Origin: Jimgerdemannia flammicorona
Taxonomy: Eukaryota > Mucoromycota > Endogonomycetes > Endogonales > Endogonaceae
Assembly: GCA_003990745.1 (NCBI GenBank)
Contig: RBNI01002996.1
Location: 1 to 16,919 of the forward strand
DNA length: 16,919 nt
Reading direction: 5' to 3'
Part shown: in pieces, positions 8,860-16,919 of the stretch
How the letters are laid out: every line of letters begins with the position of its first letter
How positions within the stretch are numbered: position 1 is the stretch's first letter
Program-made: the position numbers and the translations under genes
The notes under the pieces: generated by a model
What the model saw: the letters and a program-made list of their open reading frames with translations, nothing else
Databases searched by the model: none
Told to the model about the DNA's origin: nothing

Positions 8860-9132
8860 GCCAAGAAATGCCCTCTCTTCACTATCTCCATCCATCCATC
8901 CAAAGGAGAACCCAAGAACTCTGAAGAAGATTTTTCTAAAGTTGACAGCCATGTTAAATCATTACTCCAGAAACTCCAAGATACATTTCTGAACCAAACC
9001 ACCGAACCACCTGTACCTGTCATTATCAATGACCAAGAAGAGTATGAAGTTGAACAAATCCTCAACAAACATAGTCACAAGAATCATCCAAATGGTACAA
9101 CAATACTAGAACAAATTAGAAGGCCCCAATGA
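8860..9132 (+). pseudogene. Deletion scar: pre-RT linker joined to a chromodomain edge
   Basis: Residues up to LLQKLQDTF (about 8958-8988) resemble the segment that leads into the RT fingers of Ty3/Gypsy elements. About a dozen residues later comes PVPVIINDQEEYEVEQIL (9010-9063), which resembles the integrase C-terminus and first strand of a chromodomain, the histone-binding module that directs chromovirus integration. The chromodomain core (the aromatic-cage region with WKGY and W-E-P) is absent; a short tail (NGTTILEQIRRP) may be its final helix. RT, RNase H and integrase core have therefore been removed without breaking the reading frame. The junction lies between about 8988 and 9010, with a second loss probable near 9070-9085. 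Confidence 0.72.
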
Positions 9133-9146
9133 GGATGTTGAAAGCT

Positions 9147-9159
9147 AAGAAGGAGAGAG
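9147..9159 (+). promoter_or_regulatory. Polypurine tract
   Basis: AAGAAGGAGAGAG is a 13-base all-purine run ending one base before the 3' LTR. This is the position and composition of the RNase H-resistant primer for plus-strand DNA synthesis. It supports placing the LTR boundary at 9161. Confidence 0.8.
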
Positions 9160-9160
9160 T

Positions 9161-9410
9161 TATAAGCACACAACCTTCAAGCCACCAAAGTCACATAGCA
9201 TCCTCAGAACTAATTTAGAAACCACATGCAAGACTATAAAATAAGTTACTAAAGAGATCATCTAGTTATATGAAATATGCCAGCAAGTATAAGAACCCAT
9301 CACCAAGATATAAGAATACTAGAAGAAGTACTATAACCATAAAACTGACTCTGAACCACTATAACTAGTTTGGTATACTGTACTATTACAAAAGAAAACC
9401 GAAAGTACCA
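9161..9410 (+). repeat. 3' LTR, truncated or complete at the LINE B boundary
   Basis: It aligns without a gap to 4278-4527. The terminal TG has become TA (9161-9162), one of 21 transitions among 22 differences. Similarity stops at 9410, where LINE copy B begins. If the LTR is the longer type suggested by the promoter signals near 5283, its remainder should lie beyond the nested LINEs, outside this window. Confidence 0.88.
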
Positions 9411-9492
9411 GCACCTTTCTCTAGTACTATTCACGTTACACAAGATTCAAGCAACAGTTTTTGAAACAAAGCAGAGAAAAGATATTATAAAC

Positions 9493-11541
9493 ATGTCTTC
9501 GAGCAAGAGTTCCGATGGGTGTACTGGGTCTGGTGGACCTGGGGCCTTTGGCTGGCAGCAGGTTGGAAGGGGTTATGGCCTGGGGATGGGGGCCTTTGGA
9601 GGGTCGAAGGGCAGTGAGAGTGCTGGAGGAGGGCTGGTGTCTAGTGGGAATGGAGGAGGGACTGGCCATGTGAGCTTTGCTGACAAGGTGAAGGGGAGTG
9701 GATGGCCGACTGGAAGCCGGGCTGGTGCTGCAGTGGAGAAGGGCAAGGTGAGCCCTGGAAGGGGAGGAGGTTCTCTGGCTGGGGGTATGAGCATAGGGGC
9801 TGGAGGTGTAGTGGCTGGGGGCAGGACTGCTGATGGGGGTGTGATGGTGAATCTGGAAAAAAAATGAGATGTGACGGCTGATGGTGGCATTGGGATGGGG
9901 CTGCCAATTTCGAAGGGGGACCTGGCCAATGGTGTGACGGGGCTGGTGGTGGCGCCGTTACTCAAGAAGTCGATATCAGAGTTTGCTATCACCTTATACT
10001 TCCAAGGCTTGGCGGTGACAGTGAGGATGGTCTTGGGGCTTATCTCACAGCAGGTAGCTGGGGCTGCTTCGGTGAAGTTCCTGAAGGGACTTAAGGGGGT
10101 GGAGGTGGGATTTGAGGAGGCAGGTCCACTGGATGTAGCAATGATAACTGGAGTGGTTGTTGGTGAAGTGGCGGTGCCTATGATAAAGTGCCTTAGGTGG
10201 GACCCCAGGGTAGTGCAGTTGCTGGTCAAAGGGGTGCCTATGGTGACAAAGATGGAGACCAGGAGGAGGGTTGAGGAGGTGATGGCCGAGTATGGCGATG
10301 TTGTGGATATTGGGTTCAGGGTGTGAGAGGGGACGGAGATCAGGACGGGCGATGTGGATGTCAGGATTAGGCTGGCAGGGAGGGAGGCCATGGGAAAGGA
10401 GAGGGACTGGCCTTCGGTGTTGATGTGGAGTACTGTCGTCTGTCAGGTATCAAGGGTGAAGGGGAATGAGGAGGAGGAGGAGGACTTGTTGGAGGCATTG
10501 GAGGAGTTGGGTGGTGCCGTGGAATGGAGAGCAAAGGCCTGGAAGCTTTTTGAGGAGTCAACACATCTGGAGGTTGTAGAGGGAAAATGGGTCCACATGG
10601 ACAAGAAGTAGTGGGAGAGAGTGCAGGGGCGTAAGAGGCAGAAGGAGCTTCTGGCAAGTATGATGGTAGAGGTGAAGAAGACAGCAGTTGGAGCTGCAGT
10701 GTCTGGGGGCGTCGATGCTAGTGTCTGGGCTGGTAATGGTGGAGGGGAGGCTGAGGCAGGCAAGGAAGAGGCTGGGAAGGTGATGGGCAGGGACCCCTAT
10801 ACCAATGGCACTTTTGAGGTCTGGGAACAGGAAGTGGATGACACCCCCCCTCCTCTTATCAAAAGGGGCCCAGCAGTGAAGAGAAGGGCACCTGAGGATG
10901 TGGCGATGAAGGGGGCCCAGCGGGTGCACTTTGGGGTCCCAGATGTGGAGAGAGGGGGCCAGGTGGTGGCGGCTGGCAAGGATGAGCTGGTGGATGTCCT
11001 TGAGGAGGAGTGGGATGAGGCCGCCAGTGTAGGTGCCAATGTCATGATGTTGGATGCTGGATGGCTGGCAACCCCTGGAGGGAAGGAGGTGGGGAATTTG
11101 CTGTAGATGTGCACAGTGATAGATAACCTCGCAGCAGATACATTGGGAGAGGTGGACCTGCGGGCGATGCCAGAGGAGCATTGGGAGAGGATTCTGCAGG
11201 GCGAGGGTGTGGTGGAGGCACTGAAAGGAGAAATTCTTGCGATCTTTCTGGAGGAGAAGGGCTACGAGGTCGATGGAGTGAGGAAGGCTGAGCTGGCAGT
11301 AGTTGCAGGTGAGAGGGCAGACTACTGTTGGGATAAGCATCATGGTTTGCAGCTCTGGAGGGAGGCTTGTCTGGAGTATAGGGAGGCCTTTGAGGAGAGG
11401 GAGGATGGAGCCATGGTGGAACTTCTGGAAGGGCTAGAGGCACAGGAATCAGGAGAAAGGGAGTGAGCTGCCGAGCATGCATTGGACTTGGTGTAGGAAG
11501 AGCGGGATGTGGACTTGTAGAGGTTGGGATTTTTCACTTAA
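9493..11541 (+). pseudogene. LINE ORF1 protein remnant (RNA-binding, RRM-like)
   Basis: ATG 9493 starts a frame that stays in register for over 2 kb. The N-terminus is Gly/Ser/Ala-rich and probably disordered. At about 10210-10390 the pattern of strand (VVQLLVKGVP), helix (TRRRVEEVMAEYG), strand (VVDIGFRV) and strand (DVDVRIRLA) resembles an RRM, the usual RNA-binding fold of L1-type ORF1 proteins. The C-terminal half is acidic and helical, with no CCHC knuckle visible. Premature stops are at TGA 9865, TGA 10324, TAG 10609, TAG 11104 and probably TGA 11464, TAG 11494 and TAG 11518. I place the natural end at TAA 11539, 11 nt before the ORF2 start, because it is the only TAA in the frame; this is uncertain. 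The role of coating LINE RNA is inferred from the family. Confidence 0.72.
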
Positions 11542-11552
11542 CATTATTACCT

Positions 11553-14284
11553 ATGAACAGTATAACGAACATTTTCTCTTTGAATGTGAATGGGTTGCGG
11601 GGATCTGGATGACATAAGAACATTTTTACTTGGCTCAAGGGACTGGAGGCGGACCTCTTTCTACTACAGGATGTGAGGTGTGAGGATGAGGATGATAGGT
11701 TGGAGTGGACCAGGGAATGGGGTGGGGCCGCTGCTTGGTTTGGAAAGGTGGCGCTTCTGGTGAGGAAGGGTAGAGGGGACTTGGAGGGCGTCAGAAACTG
11801 GGGGGATTGACTGGTCTGGGGAGATTGGCAGAGGCCGGGGTGGGAGTCAGTGAGAGTTGGCTCTTGCTACTGCCCAGCGGTTAGGGGTGAGAGAATTGCG
11901 TGGATTGAGGAGCTGATGGAGGAGGGTATTCTCTTGGAGGAAGGAGTGGATGTTCTGGGGGGGGACTTTAATATGGTCTGGGATCAGCATATTGACAGGA
12001 CTGATGGAGGGAGGAGTGCAGGAGGGAGAAGTGGAGGGCTGGGGGCGTGAGAGGAGGTAGAGAGGTTGAGCTCATTGGGGGATATGGGCAGGACGTGATG
12101 GGGTGATGCAAGGGTCTATACACATTGGGTGAATGGCCTAGGTACTAGGATTGACTGGATTCTGACTGCTGAGTGTTGGGGTTCTGATGTTTGGAAGTCA
12201 TTAGAGGCGGAGTGGTGCCCTTGGTCTGACCACTGGGGACTGTTGGGGCAGGGGCAGTTTGGGGGAAGTGGAGATGGACCCAGATATTGGCACCTTAACT
12301 CCTCCCTGCTGGCCGAGAAGGGGTTGTGGGACTCATGGATGGAGGACATTCAGGCAAAGGTTGCTGTGTGGCGGCATGAGGGTTTGTCTGTAGATATACG
12401 TTAGAAGTATTTGAAAGAGACTGTGAGGGTCTTTTGGAGAGGAGCTGGTAGGGAGGCTGGGCAGCGGAGGAGGGAGTGTACTAGGTGTGCTTCCAAGAGG
12501 CTGAGGAGACTGCAGTTGGATTGGGTGGATCTGCTCACTTCTGATGAAGTGGAGGAATGGAGGATGGAGAGGGCGAAATTGGAGATAGTGGAACTACAAC
12601 GGGTGTTGCGGGATGAGGAGGAGACTCATATGCGAGGCATGGCGGCCAGACTACAGTGGCAGGGACTTGAGGAGGGTGAGCAGCCTACTAGGTACCTATC
12701 GAGACTCCTCAATGCTAGGAGAGTGCGACATCGGTGGGATGGGGTCCTGGATGCCGATGGGGAGATGGTGCATGGTACGCAAAGAATTTTAGGAGTTCTG
12801 AAGGAGCGATGGCAAGATTTGTGGAGTGAGGAAGAAGGGGGTGCAGATGAGGAGGTAATCGCCGATACCCTAGAGGAGTGGGGGCCGCCGCAAGTGGCAG
12901 ATTTGGGTGACTTGGTCCTACCAGTGCAAGGAGAGGAGATTCAGAATGTCCTTGCGGTGACTAAACTTGGAATATTACCAGGGGAGGATGGATTGCCATG
13001 GGACTTCTGGAAAAAGATGGTAAAGGTCCCTGGCGTTTTGGGTGAGATGACAGCCCTCTGTGACCATGTTATTCAGAGGGGTGAGTGGGTTGGAGAGCAG
13101 GACCTGGGGTTGGTGGCCCTATTGTACAAAGATAAAGGGAGAAGAGAGGATTAGAAGAATTGGAGGCCGATTATGCTCCTGGATATAGACAGGAAAATGG
13201 TGACCAAGGTGGTCATCGCTAGGCTACAGAAGGTTGCCCAAGGGGTGCTGGGGGAGGAGTAGCAGGGATTTGTTGGAGGCAGGCTCATAAGAGATGGGAC
13301 TGCTTGGGTTCATGGTGTCATTGAAGGAGCTCGGGCATGTGGTCTTGATGGAAGACTGGTTTTCCTGGACCAGAAGAAGGCTTATGACAGGGTACGGCGA
13401 GTTTGGCTGGGTAAGGTGTTAGATCGAATTGGTGTTCCTTCAAGATTTTGGGCCTCTATATTGAGCCTGCTGGGGAGCAGTCGGGCGGCGTTGATGTGCA
13501 ATGGACACCATGGTCTGGCATTTTCCTTGGGAAGAGGAGTTTTCCAGGGGGATCCTTTGTCCCCTGTTCTCTACGCCCTATCACTGGAACCATTGATGGA
13601 TCGGATTTGCCGAAAGGTGGTGGGGCTCTCTATCTATGATATAGGGTGGAAGGTGGGGGCCTTTGCTGATGACATGGTGGTTGGACTTGGGTCTGTGGCA
13701 GATGTCGAGGCACTTAAGGAGACAGTAGATTGGTATGAGGCTCACTCTGGGGCGAAGCTCAACTGGAATAAGTGTGAGACGATAGTGTTAGGGAATAGGC
13801 TAGTGGGTGGGGACGTCATTGGAACAATTGTCCCTGCTGGTGAGGTGGTGCAATATCTGGGCATCTTTCTCTCAGTGTATGGCTCCGTCCTGCCATGGGT
13901 GTAGTGGGAGAGCAGAGTGACCATGTGGGGGGAGGCCCTTCGAGGTTGGGGAGGCTGCCATATCTCTTTGGTAGGACAGGTGATGATACTGAATGTATAT
14001 TGGTTCCCCAAGCTGTGGTATGTGGCCTATCACCTGGACTTCCCGGCGTGGGTAGTGAAGAGGCTGATGAAAGTGGCTAGAGATTGGATTTGGGCAGAGA
14101 GGAGGGCCCAGGTTAGTTGGGATACTTTGGTGATACCAGTGGTCAGGGGGGGTCTAGGCCTTGTGGATTTCCCCAAGTAGTTGCACTGCTTGCGAGCCTG
14201 GTGGTTGAAGAGAGCTGCTGAACTGTGGGGCAGGGGTTGGGTGCCTCTGCTGCAGAAGGTGTGGGAGATGAGATCCTCCGGGGT
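11553..14284 (+). pseudogene. LINE ORF2 remnant: APE endonuclease - reverse transcriptase, C-terminus lost
   Basis: ATG 11553 is followed after a few residues by SLNVNGLRG (11577-11603), the classic start of an APE-type LINE endonuclease. Further motifs are LLQD (11661-11672, where most families have Q-E), GDFN (11961-11972), RIDW (12147-12158) and SDH (12225-12233). A basic, helical linker follows, then RT with LDQKKAYDRV (13365), QGDPLSP (13545) and FADD (13662-13673). The frame never shifts, but stops occur at 11610, 11808, 12048, 12096, 12402, 13152, 13260, 13902 and 14178, all TAG or TGA. By comparison with A and C, those at 12048, 12402, 13152 and 13902 replace Trp and those at 13260 and 14178 replace Gln. 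The protein ends where copy C begins, without the zinc-motif region. Confidence 0.9.
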
Positions 14285-16919
14285 GGGAGGTTTGGAGGGA
14301 GCGGAGAGGGGCCTGAACATTGGCACCTGAACTCTTCACTGCTGGATGAGATAGACCTGTAGAATGGGTGGGTGGTAGAGGTGCAATCCAAGGTTGACAG
14401 TTGGAGGTGAGCAGGGATGAGGATTGGAGATAGGTGGTGTAGACTGAAATCTGAAGCTCAGAGGTTCTGGGGGGAGGTGGGGAGGGAGAGGGGTGCTCAG
14501 CGGAGGAGGCAGGTCCGATGGGCATCTAGGAGACTAGAAAGGCTACTTCTGAACTGAGCTGAAGTACTGGAGGAGGAGGAGTTATTGGATTGGAAGGCTG
14601 AGCGGGCTAGGCTGGAAGTGGTGGAACTGCAGGAGTTGTTGAGAAAGGAGGAAGCAATGCAGGCCCAGGCTATGGCAGCCAGGCTACGGTGGCAGGGATT
14701 GGAAGAAGGAGAAAGGCCCACTAGATTTTTGTCCCATCTCCTTTATGTGAGGGGGGCAAGGCACCGGTGGGAAGGAGTTCTTAACGATGAAGGAGAGATG
14801 GTACTGGGTGTGCAGGAAATTCTTGGCCAGTTGAGCACCCGTTGGAGTAACCTCTGGAGTGAAGAGGAAGGAGGGGAGGTGGAGCAGGACATTGAGCGTC
14901 ATCTGGAGGAGTGGCACCCAAATCCTGCCACAGGGTTGGGGGAGCTTGGCCGACTGGTCTTGGGAGAAGAGATCCTCCGAGTTCTGGCATCAGTAACCCT
15001 AGGAACTGCTCTGGGGGAGGATGGCTTGCCTTGGGACTTTTGGAAACATATGGCTACTGTAGAGGAGATTCTGGAGGAGATGTCACTGATGTGTGATGCT
15101 GTCATCAGCTCTGGGGAATGGATTGGGGGGCAGCAGTTGGGACTGGTATCACTGCTGTACAAGGACAAAGGGCATAGAGAGGACTGGAAGAATTGGAGGC
15201 TGATCATGCTGCTGGACATGGACCGCAAGCTGGTCACCAAAATTCTGGTGGCAAGGTTGCAGGGTGTGGCCCAACAGGTGCTGGGGAAAGAGCAGCGTGG
15301 CTTTGTTGGGGGCCGACTGATCCGAGATGGCACGGCGTGGGTTCATGGGGTTATTGAAGGTGCTAGGGCTGCAGGAGTCGATGGCTGCTTGGTCTTCCTG
15401 AACCAGGAGAAGGCCTATGATAGGGTTTGGAGAGTGTGGCTGGAGAAAGTATTGGAGCACATTGGGGTGCCAGGGGACATGTGTCAGTCAATTATTGGAT
15501 TACTGGAAGGGAGTAGGGCTGCGATTTTGGCTAATGGACACAGGGGGGCCTCTTTCCCCTTGGGGAGGGAGGTGCCGCAGAGGGATCCACTGTCACCCAT
15601 TCTTTACGCCTTCGCCTTGGAGCCGCTGCTGGATAGGATCTGGCACAAGGTTGGGGGACTGAATATCCTAGGTGTCAATTGGAAGGTGGGGGCATTTGCA
15701 GATGATATGGTGATTGGGTTGGGCTCAGTAGCGGATGTGGCTAGACTCAAGAAAATAGTTGAGTGGTATGAGCAGTGCTCTGGAGCGAAACTCAACTGGC
15801 ACAAGTGTGAGACAATGGTGCTTGGGGAAGGAATCATAGGGGGGGACGTCATTGGAACAATTGTCCCAGCCGGGGGAGTGATTTGGTACTTGGGTATTTA
15901 TTTTTCGGTGTATGGCTCTTTGCTTCCCAAAGAATGGTGAGAGTGCAAGCTGGTAGAGTGGGGGAAAGTTCTGACTAGTTGGGGTGGTAGACAGGTGTCA
16001 CTAGCAGGGAGGGTCACTGTTCTTAATGTGTACTGGATGCCGAAGCTATGGTATCTGGGCTACCACTTGGACTTCCTGAAGTGGGTGATCAAAAGGCTTA
16101 TGAAGATGGCCTACTCTTGGCTCTGGGCTGGACGCCAGAGTCAGATTGGTTGGGAGGTACTCACGCTACCTGTGGATCATGGAGGACTTGGCCTGGTGGA
16201 CTTTTCCAAGAGGCTACTATGTTTGAGGGCATGGTGGATGAAGAGGGCCAGTGAGTTGAGGGGGGGAGAATGGGTGCCCCTTATGCAGCATTTGTGGGAG
16301 GTGAGGGTGTCACCGCGGGGTGGTTCCGGGGATCTACTGTCCTTGGTGGCTTTGGAGGGTAGCCAGAGGATGCGGTATAGAGGATTCTGGTAGGGTGTGG
16401 TGGATGGGGCCCATCGCATTGGAGTCCAGTGGCAAGGTGCTGAAGGGGATGAGGACTGGGGTCCGGAGATGTGGAGGTGGGACCGACTCTTGTTGGGAGG
16501 GAATCTGGTTGAGGACTTCTGATTAGAGGAGGGCATGGAGTGCCTTCGGGGTCTAGGACAGGACCTTTGGCCAGCAACCTGGCAAGGGGTTGGAATTGGA
16601 GAAGGATGGGACTGGGCAGGCATCTGGTCTTGGCTCAAGGGGGTGTCGAGGTGGCTCCCACTGAAAATCTGGGTAGCTTGGTGGTGGCTTTTGCAGCGAA
16701 ATGTGATGTTGAACTTTCGAGCTGGCCATCTGGTGGATGGCGGGGTTTTTGATTGTGAGGAGTGTCATAACATAGGGCAGGAGGGAGGGGTGGTACAGAC
16801 CCCTGAACATTGGCTGGGGGAGTGCGAGAGTATGGGGAACTTTTGGGAGATAGTTGGGGGGAGATTGGGAGTGCCAGTGCCTGGCCCTGAGGTGGGTGGG
16901 CATTGGGCGGCGCTACAGT
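14285..16919 (+). mobile_element. LINE copy C, 5'-truncated, runs off the window
   Basis: Similarity to the other copies begins at about 14285 with the last part of the endonuclease region (RFGGSGEG, then a stretch matching 480-510 of copy A). It continues through RT into the C-terminal zinc motif at 16754-16825. Beginning mid-ORF2 is the usual outcome of incomplete LINE reverse transcription, and its orientation matches its host copy B. The 3' end, poly(A) tail and target-site duplication are outside the window. Confidence 0.88.
14285..16919 (+). pseudogene. LINE ORF2 remnant: reverse transcriptase and C-terminal zinc motif (copy C)
   Basis: This is the best-preserved RT in the window: 14585 to 15937 is open for 451 codons. 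The full frame has stops at TAG 14360, TGA 14408, TGA 14555, TGA 15938, TAG 16391 and TGA 16520. Those at 14555, 15938 and 16391 align with Trp codons in sister copies. FADD is intact at 15695-15706. However, motif A reads LNQEKAYDRV (codon 15401 AAC), so the metal-binding Asp is Asn, and the QGDP motif reads QRDP (codon 15581 AGG); each is a single G-to-A from the A and B versions. The C-terminal Cys/His motif (C-x2-C at 16754-16765, H-x4-C at 16808-16825) agrees with copy A. The open frame is therefore not evidence of activity. Confidence 0.9.

Larger units (their letters stand above)
5563..9132 (+). pseudogene. gag-dUTPase-protease polyprotein remnant with RT-RNase H-integrase deleted
   Basis: The probable start is ATG 5563 (MENPEHPEIV). 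The first part to about 6040 is disrupted: coding-like stretches shift frame, for example around 5890-6060. From 6040 to 9132 one frame carries everything recognisable, interrupted by stops but with no clear frameshift except possibly between 7396 and 7500. In order: a gag capsid region (6832-7395, with LPTFNG at 6832 and GSAEEW at 7024-7041, followed by two TGA codons), CCHC knuckle, dUTPase, retropepsin, a linker (8740-8990) of the kind that precedes RT, then a chromodomain edge. Stops include TGA 6277, TAA 6577, TGA 6811, TGA 7042, TGA 7045 and TAG 8068. A complete Gypsy pol would carry several hundred more residues between 8990 and 9030. Confidence 0.85.
4278..9410 (+). mobile_element. Ty3/Gypsy-type LTR retrotransposon, dUTPase-bearing, internally deleted and mutated
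   Basis: The element is bounded by a 250-bp direct repeat (4278-4527 and 9161-9410) and has a polypurine tract just inside the right copy. Between them a single sense-strand pol-type frame shows a gag capsid region, a CCHC knuckle, a dUTPase, a retropepsin, the segment that normally leads into RT, and then the first residues of a chromodomain. The chromodomain edge and the gag-dUTPase-protease order indicate a Ty3/Gypsy (Metaviridae) chromovirus-like element. RT, RNase H and integrase are missing, so it cannot move by itself. The 3' LTR is cut off by, or ends exactly against, LINE copy B. Composition is A/C-rich on the sense strand, the opposite of the LINEs on either side. Confidence 0.88.
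9411..14284 (+). mobile_element. LINE copy B, 5' end through RT, interrupted by copy C
   Basis: This copy keeps the LINE 5' end: an 82-bp leader (9411-9492), ORF1 (from 9493) and ORF2 (from 11553), arranged with a short inter-ORF gap. It shares the G-rich sense strand and protein sequence of copy A but differs extensively in DNA. ORF2 similarity to the A and C copies runs to about 14279, after the RT, where the sequence switches to the end of an endonuclease domain belonging to copy C. The C-terminal zinc region, 3' UTR and tail of B are missing here and may lie downstream of C. By reference to copy A, a complete element would be near 5.8 kb. Confidence 0.88.

Noticed and set aside
4278..9410. 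Endogenous retrovirus with an env gene
   Set aside because: No envelope-like frame follows pol. The polypurine tract and LTR come immediately after the chromodomain remnant, and the gag and protease are of Ty3/Gypsy type.
9370..9492. Upstream extension of ORF1 into the LTR from a TTG codon
   Set aside because: The extension would read through LTR sequence that belongs to another element. ATG 9493 follows a natural leader and gives a typical disordered Gly/Ser-rich start.
9573..10391. Long minus-strand open frame (272 codons), Pro/Ser/Thr-rich
   Set aside because: It is the complement of the G-rich LINE ORF1. A C-rich antisense strand rarely forms stop codons, so long Pro-rich frames arise by composition alone. 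Similar frames at 10558-11343 and 14899-15333 are rejected for the same reason.
1..16919. Reassigned genetic code with TAG or TGA as a sense codon
   Set aside because: TAG falls on both Trp and Gln codons of sister copies, TGA falls mainly on Trp, and the same Trp codon is TAG in one copy and TGA in another. A single reassignment cannot explain this; transitions can.
1..16919. CRISPR array, bacterial operon or insertion sequence
   Set aside because: There are no regularly spaced short repeats, no ribosome-binding-site pattern and no terminal inverted repeats. All repeats are explained by LTRs and LINE copies.

Overview
The window is a stack of transposable elements with no recognisable host gene. 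The combination of a Ty3/Gypsy-type LTR element encoding a dUTPase with L1/Tx1-like LINEs whose coding frames are littered with transition-type stop codons suggests a filamentous fungus. This is an inference: I cannot see a taxonomic marker, and I would not choose between basidiomycete and ascomycete from this sequence alone.

Layout, left to right. (1) 1-3556: the 3' part of a LINE (copy A), entering the window inside the endonuclease domain and running through reverse transcriptase (RT) and a C-terminal Cys/His motif to a polyadenylation signal and a 79-nt pure A tail. (2) 3557-4277: an AT-rich stretch of unknown origin with traces of decayed reading frames. (3) 4278-9410: an LTR retrotransposon with a gag capsid region, CCHC zinc knuckle, dUTPase and retropepsin, then an abrupt jump to the edge of a chromodomain. 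RT, RNase H and integrase are deleted. A polypurine tract and 250 bp of the 3' LTR follow. (4) 9411 to about 14284: a second LINE (copy B) abutting the 3' LTR sequence, with a short 5' UTR, ORF1, and ORF2 (endonuclease + RT) cut off after the RT. (5) About 14285-16919: a third, 5'-truncated LINE (copy C) that begins at the end of the endonuclease domain and runs off the window. All four elements point the same way. The likely nesting is LTR element, then B in or against its LTR, then C inside B.

All coding regions are dead, and in the same manner. In the three LINE copies ORF2 keeps one reading frame with no frameshift, yet carries 24 premature stops, all TAG or TGA. Where a readable sister copy exists, the stop sits mostly on a TGG (Trp) or CAG (Gln) codon. 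The two alignable LTR segments differ at 22 of 250 positions, 21 of them transitions, with no indel. Catalytic motifs of the dUTPase, protease and one RT depart from consensus by changes that G-to-A or C-to-T would produce. Together this points to a C:G-to-T:A process such as repeat-induced point mutation or methyl-cytosine deamination.

The most interesting item is the dUTPase placed between the zinc knuckle and the protease, an order like that of betaretroviruses, inside an element that has lost its own polymerase and integrase.
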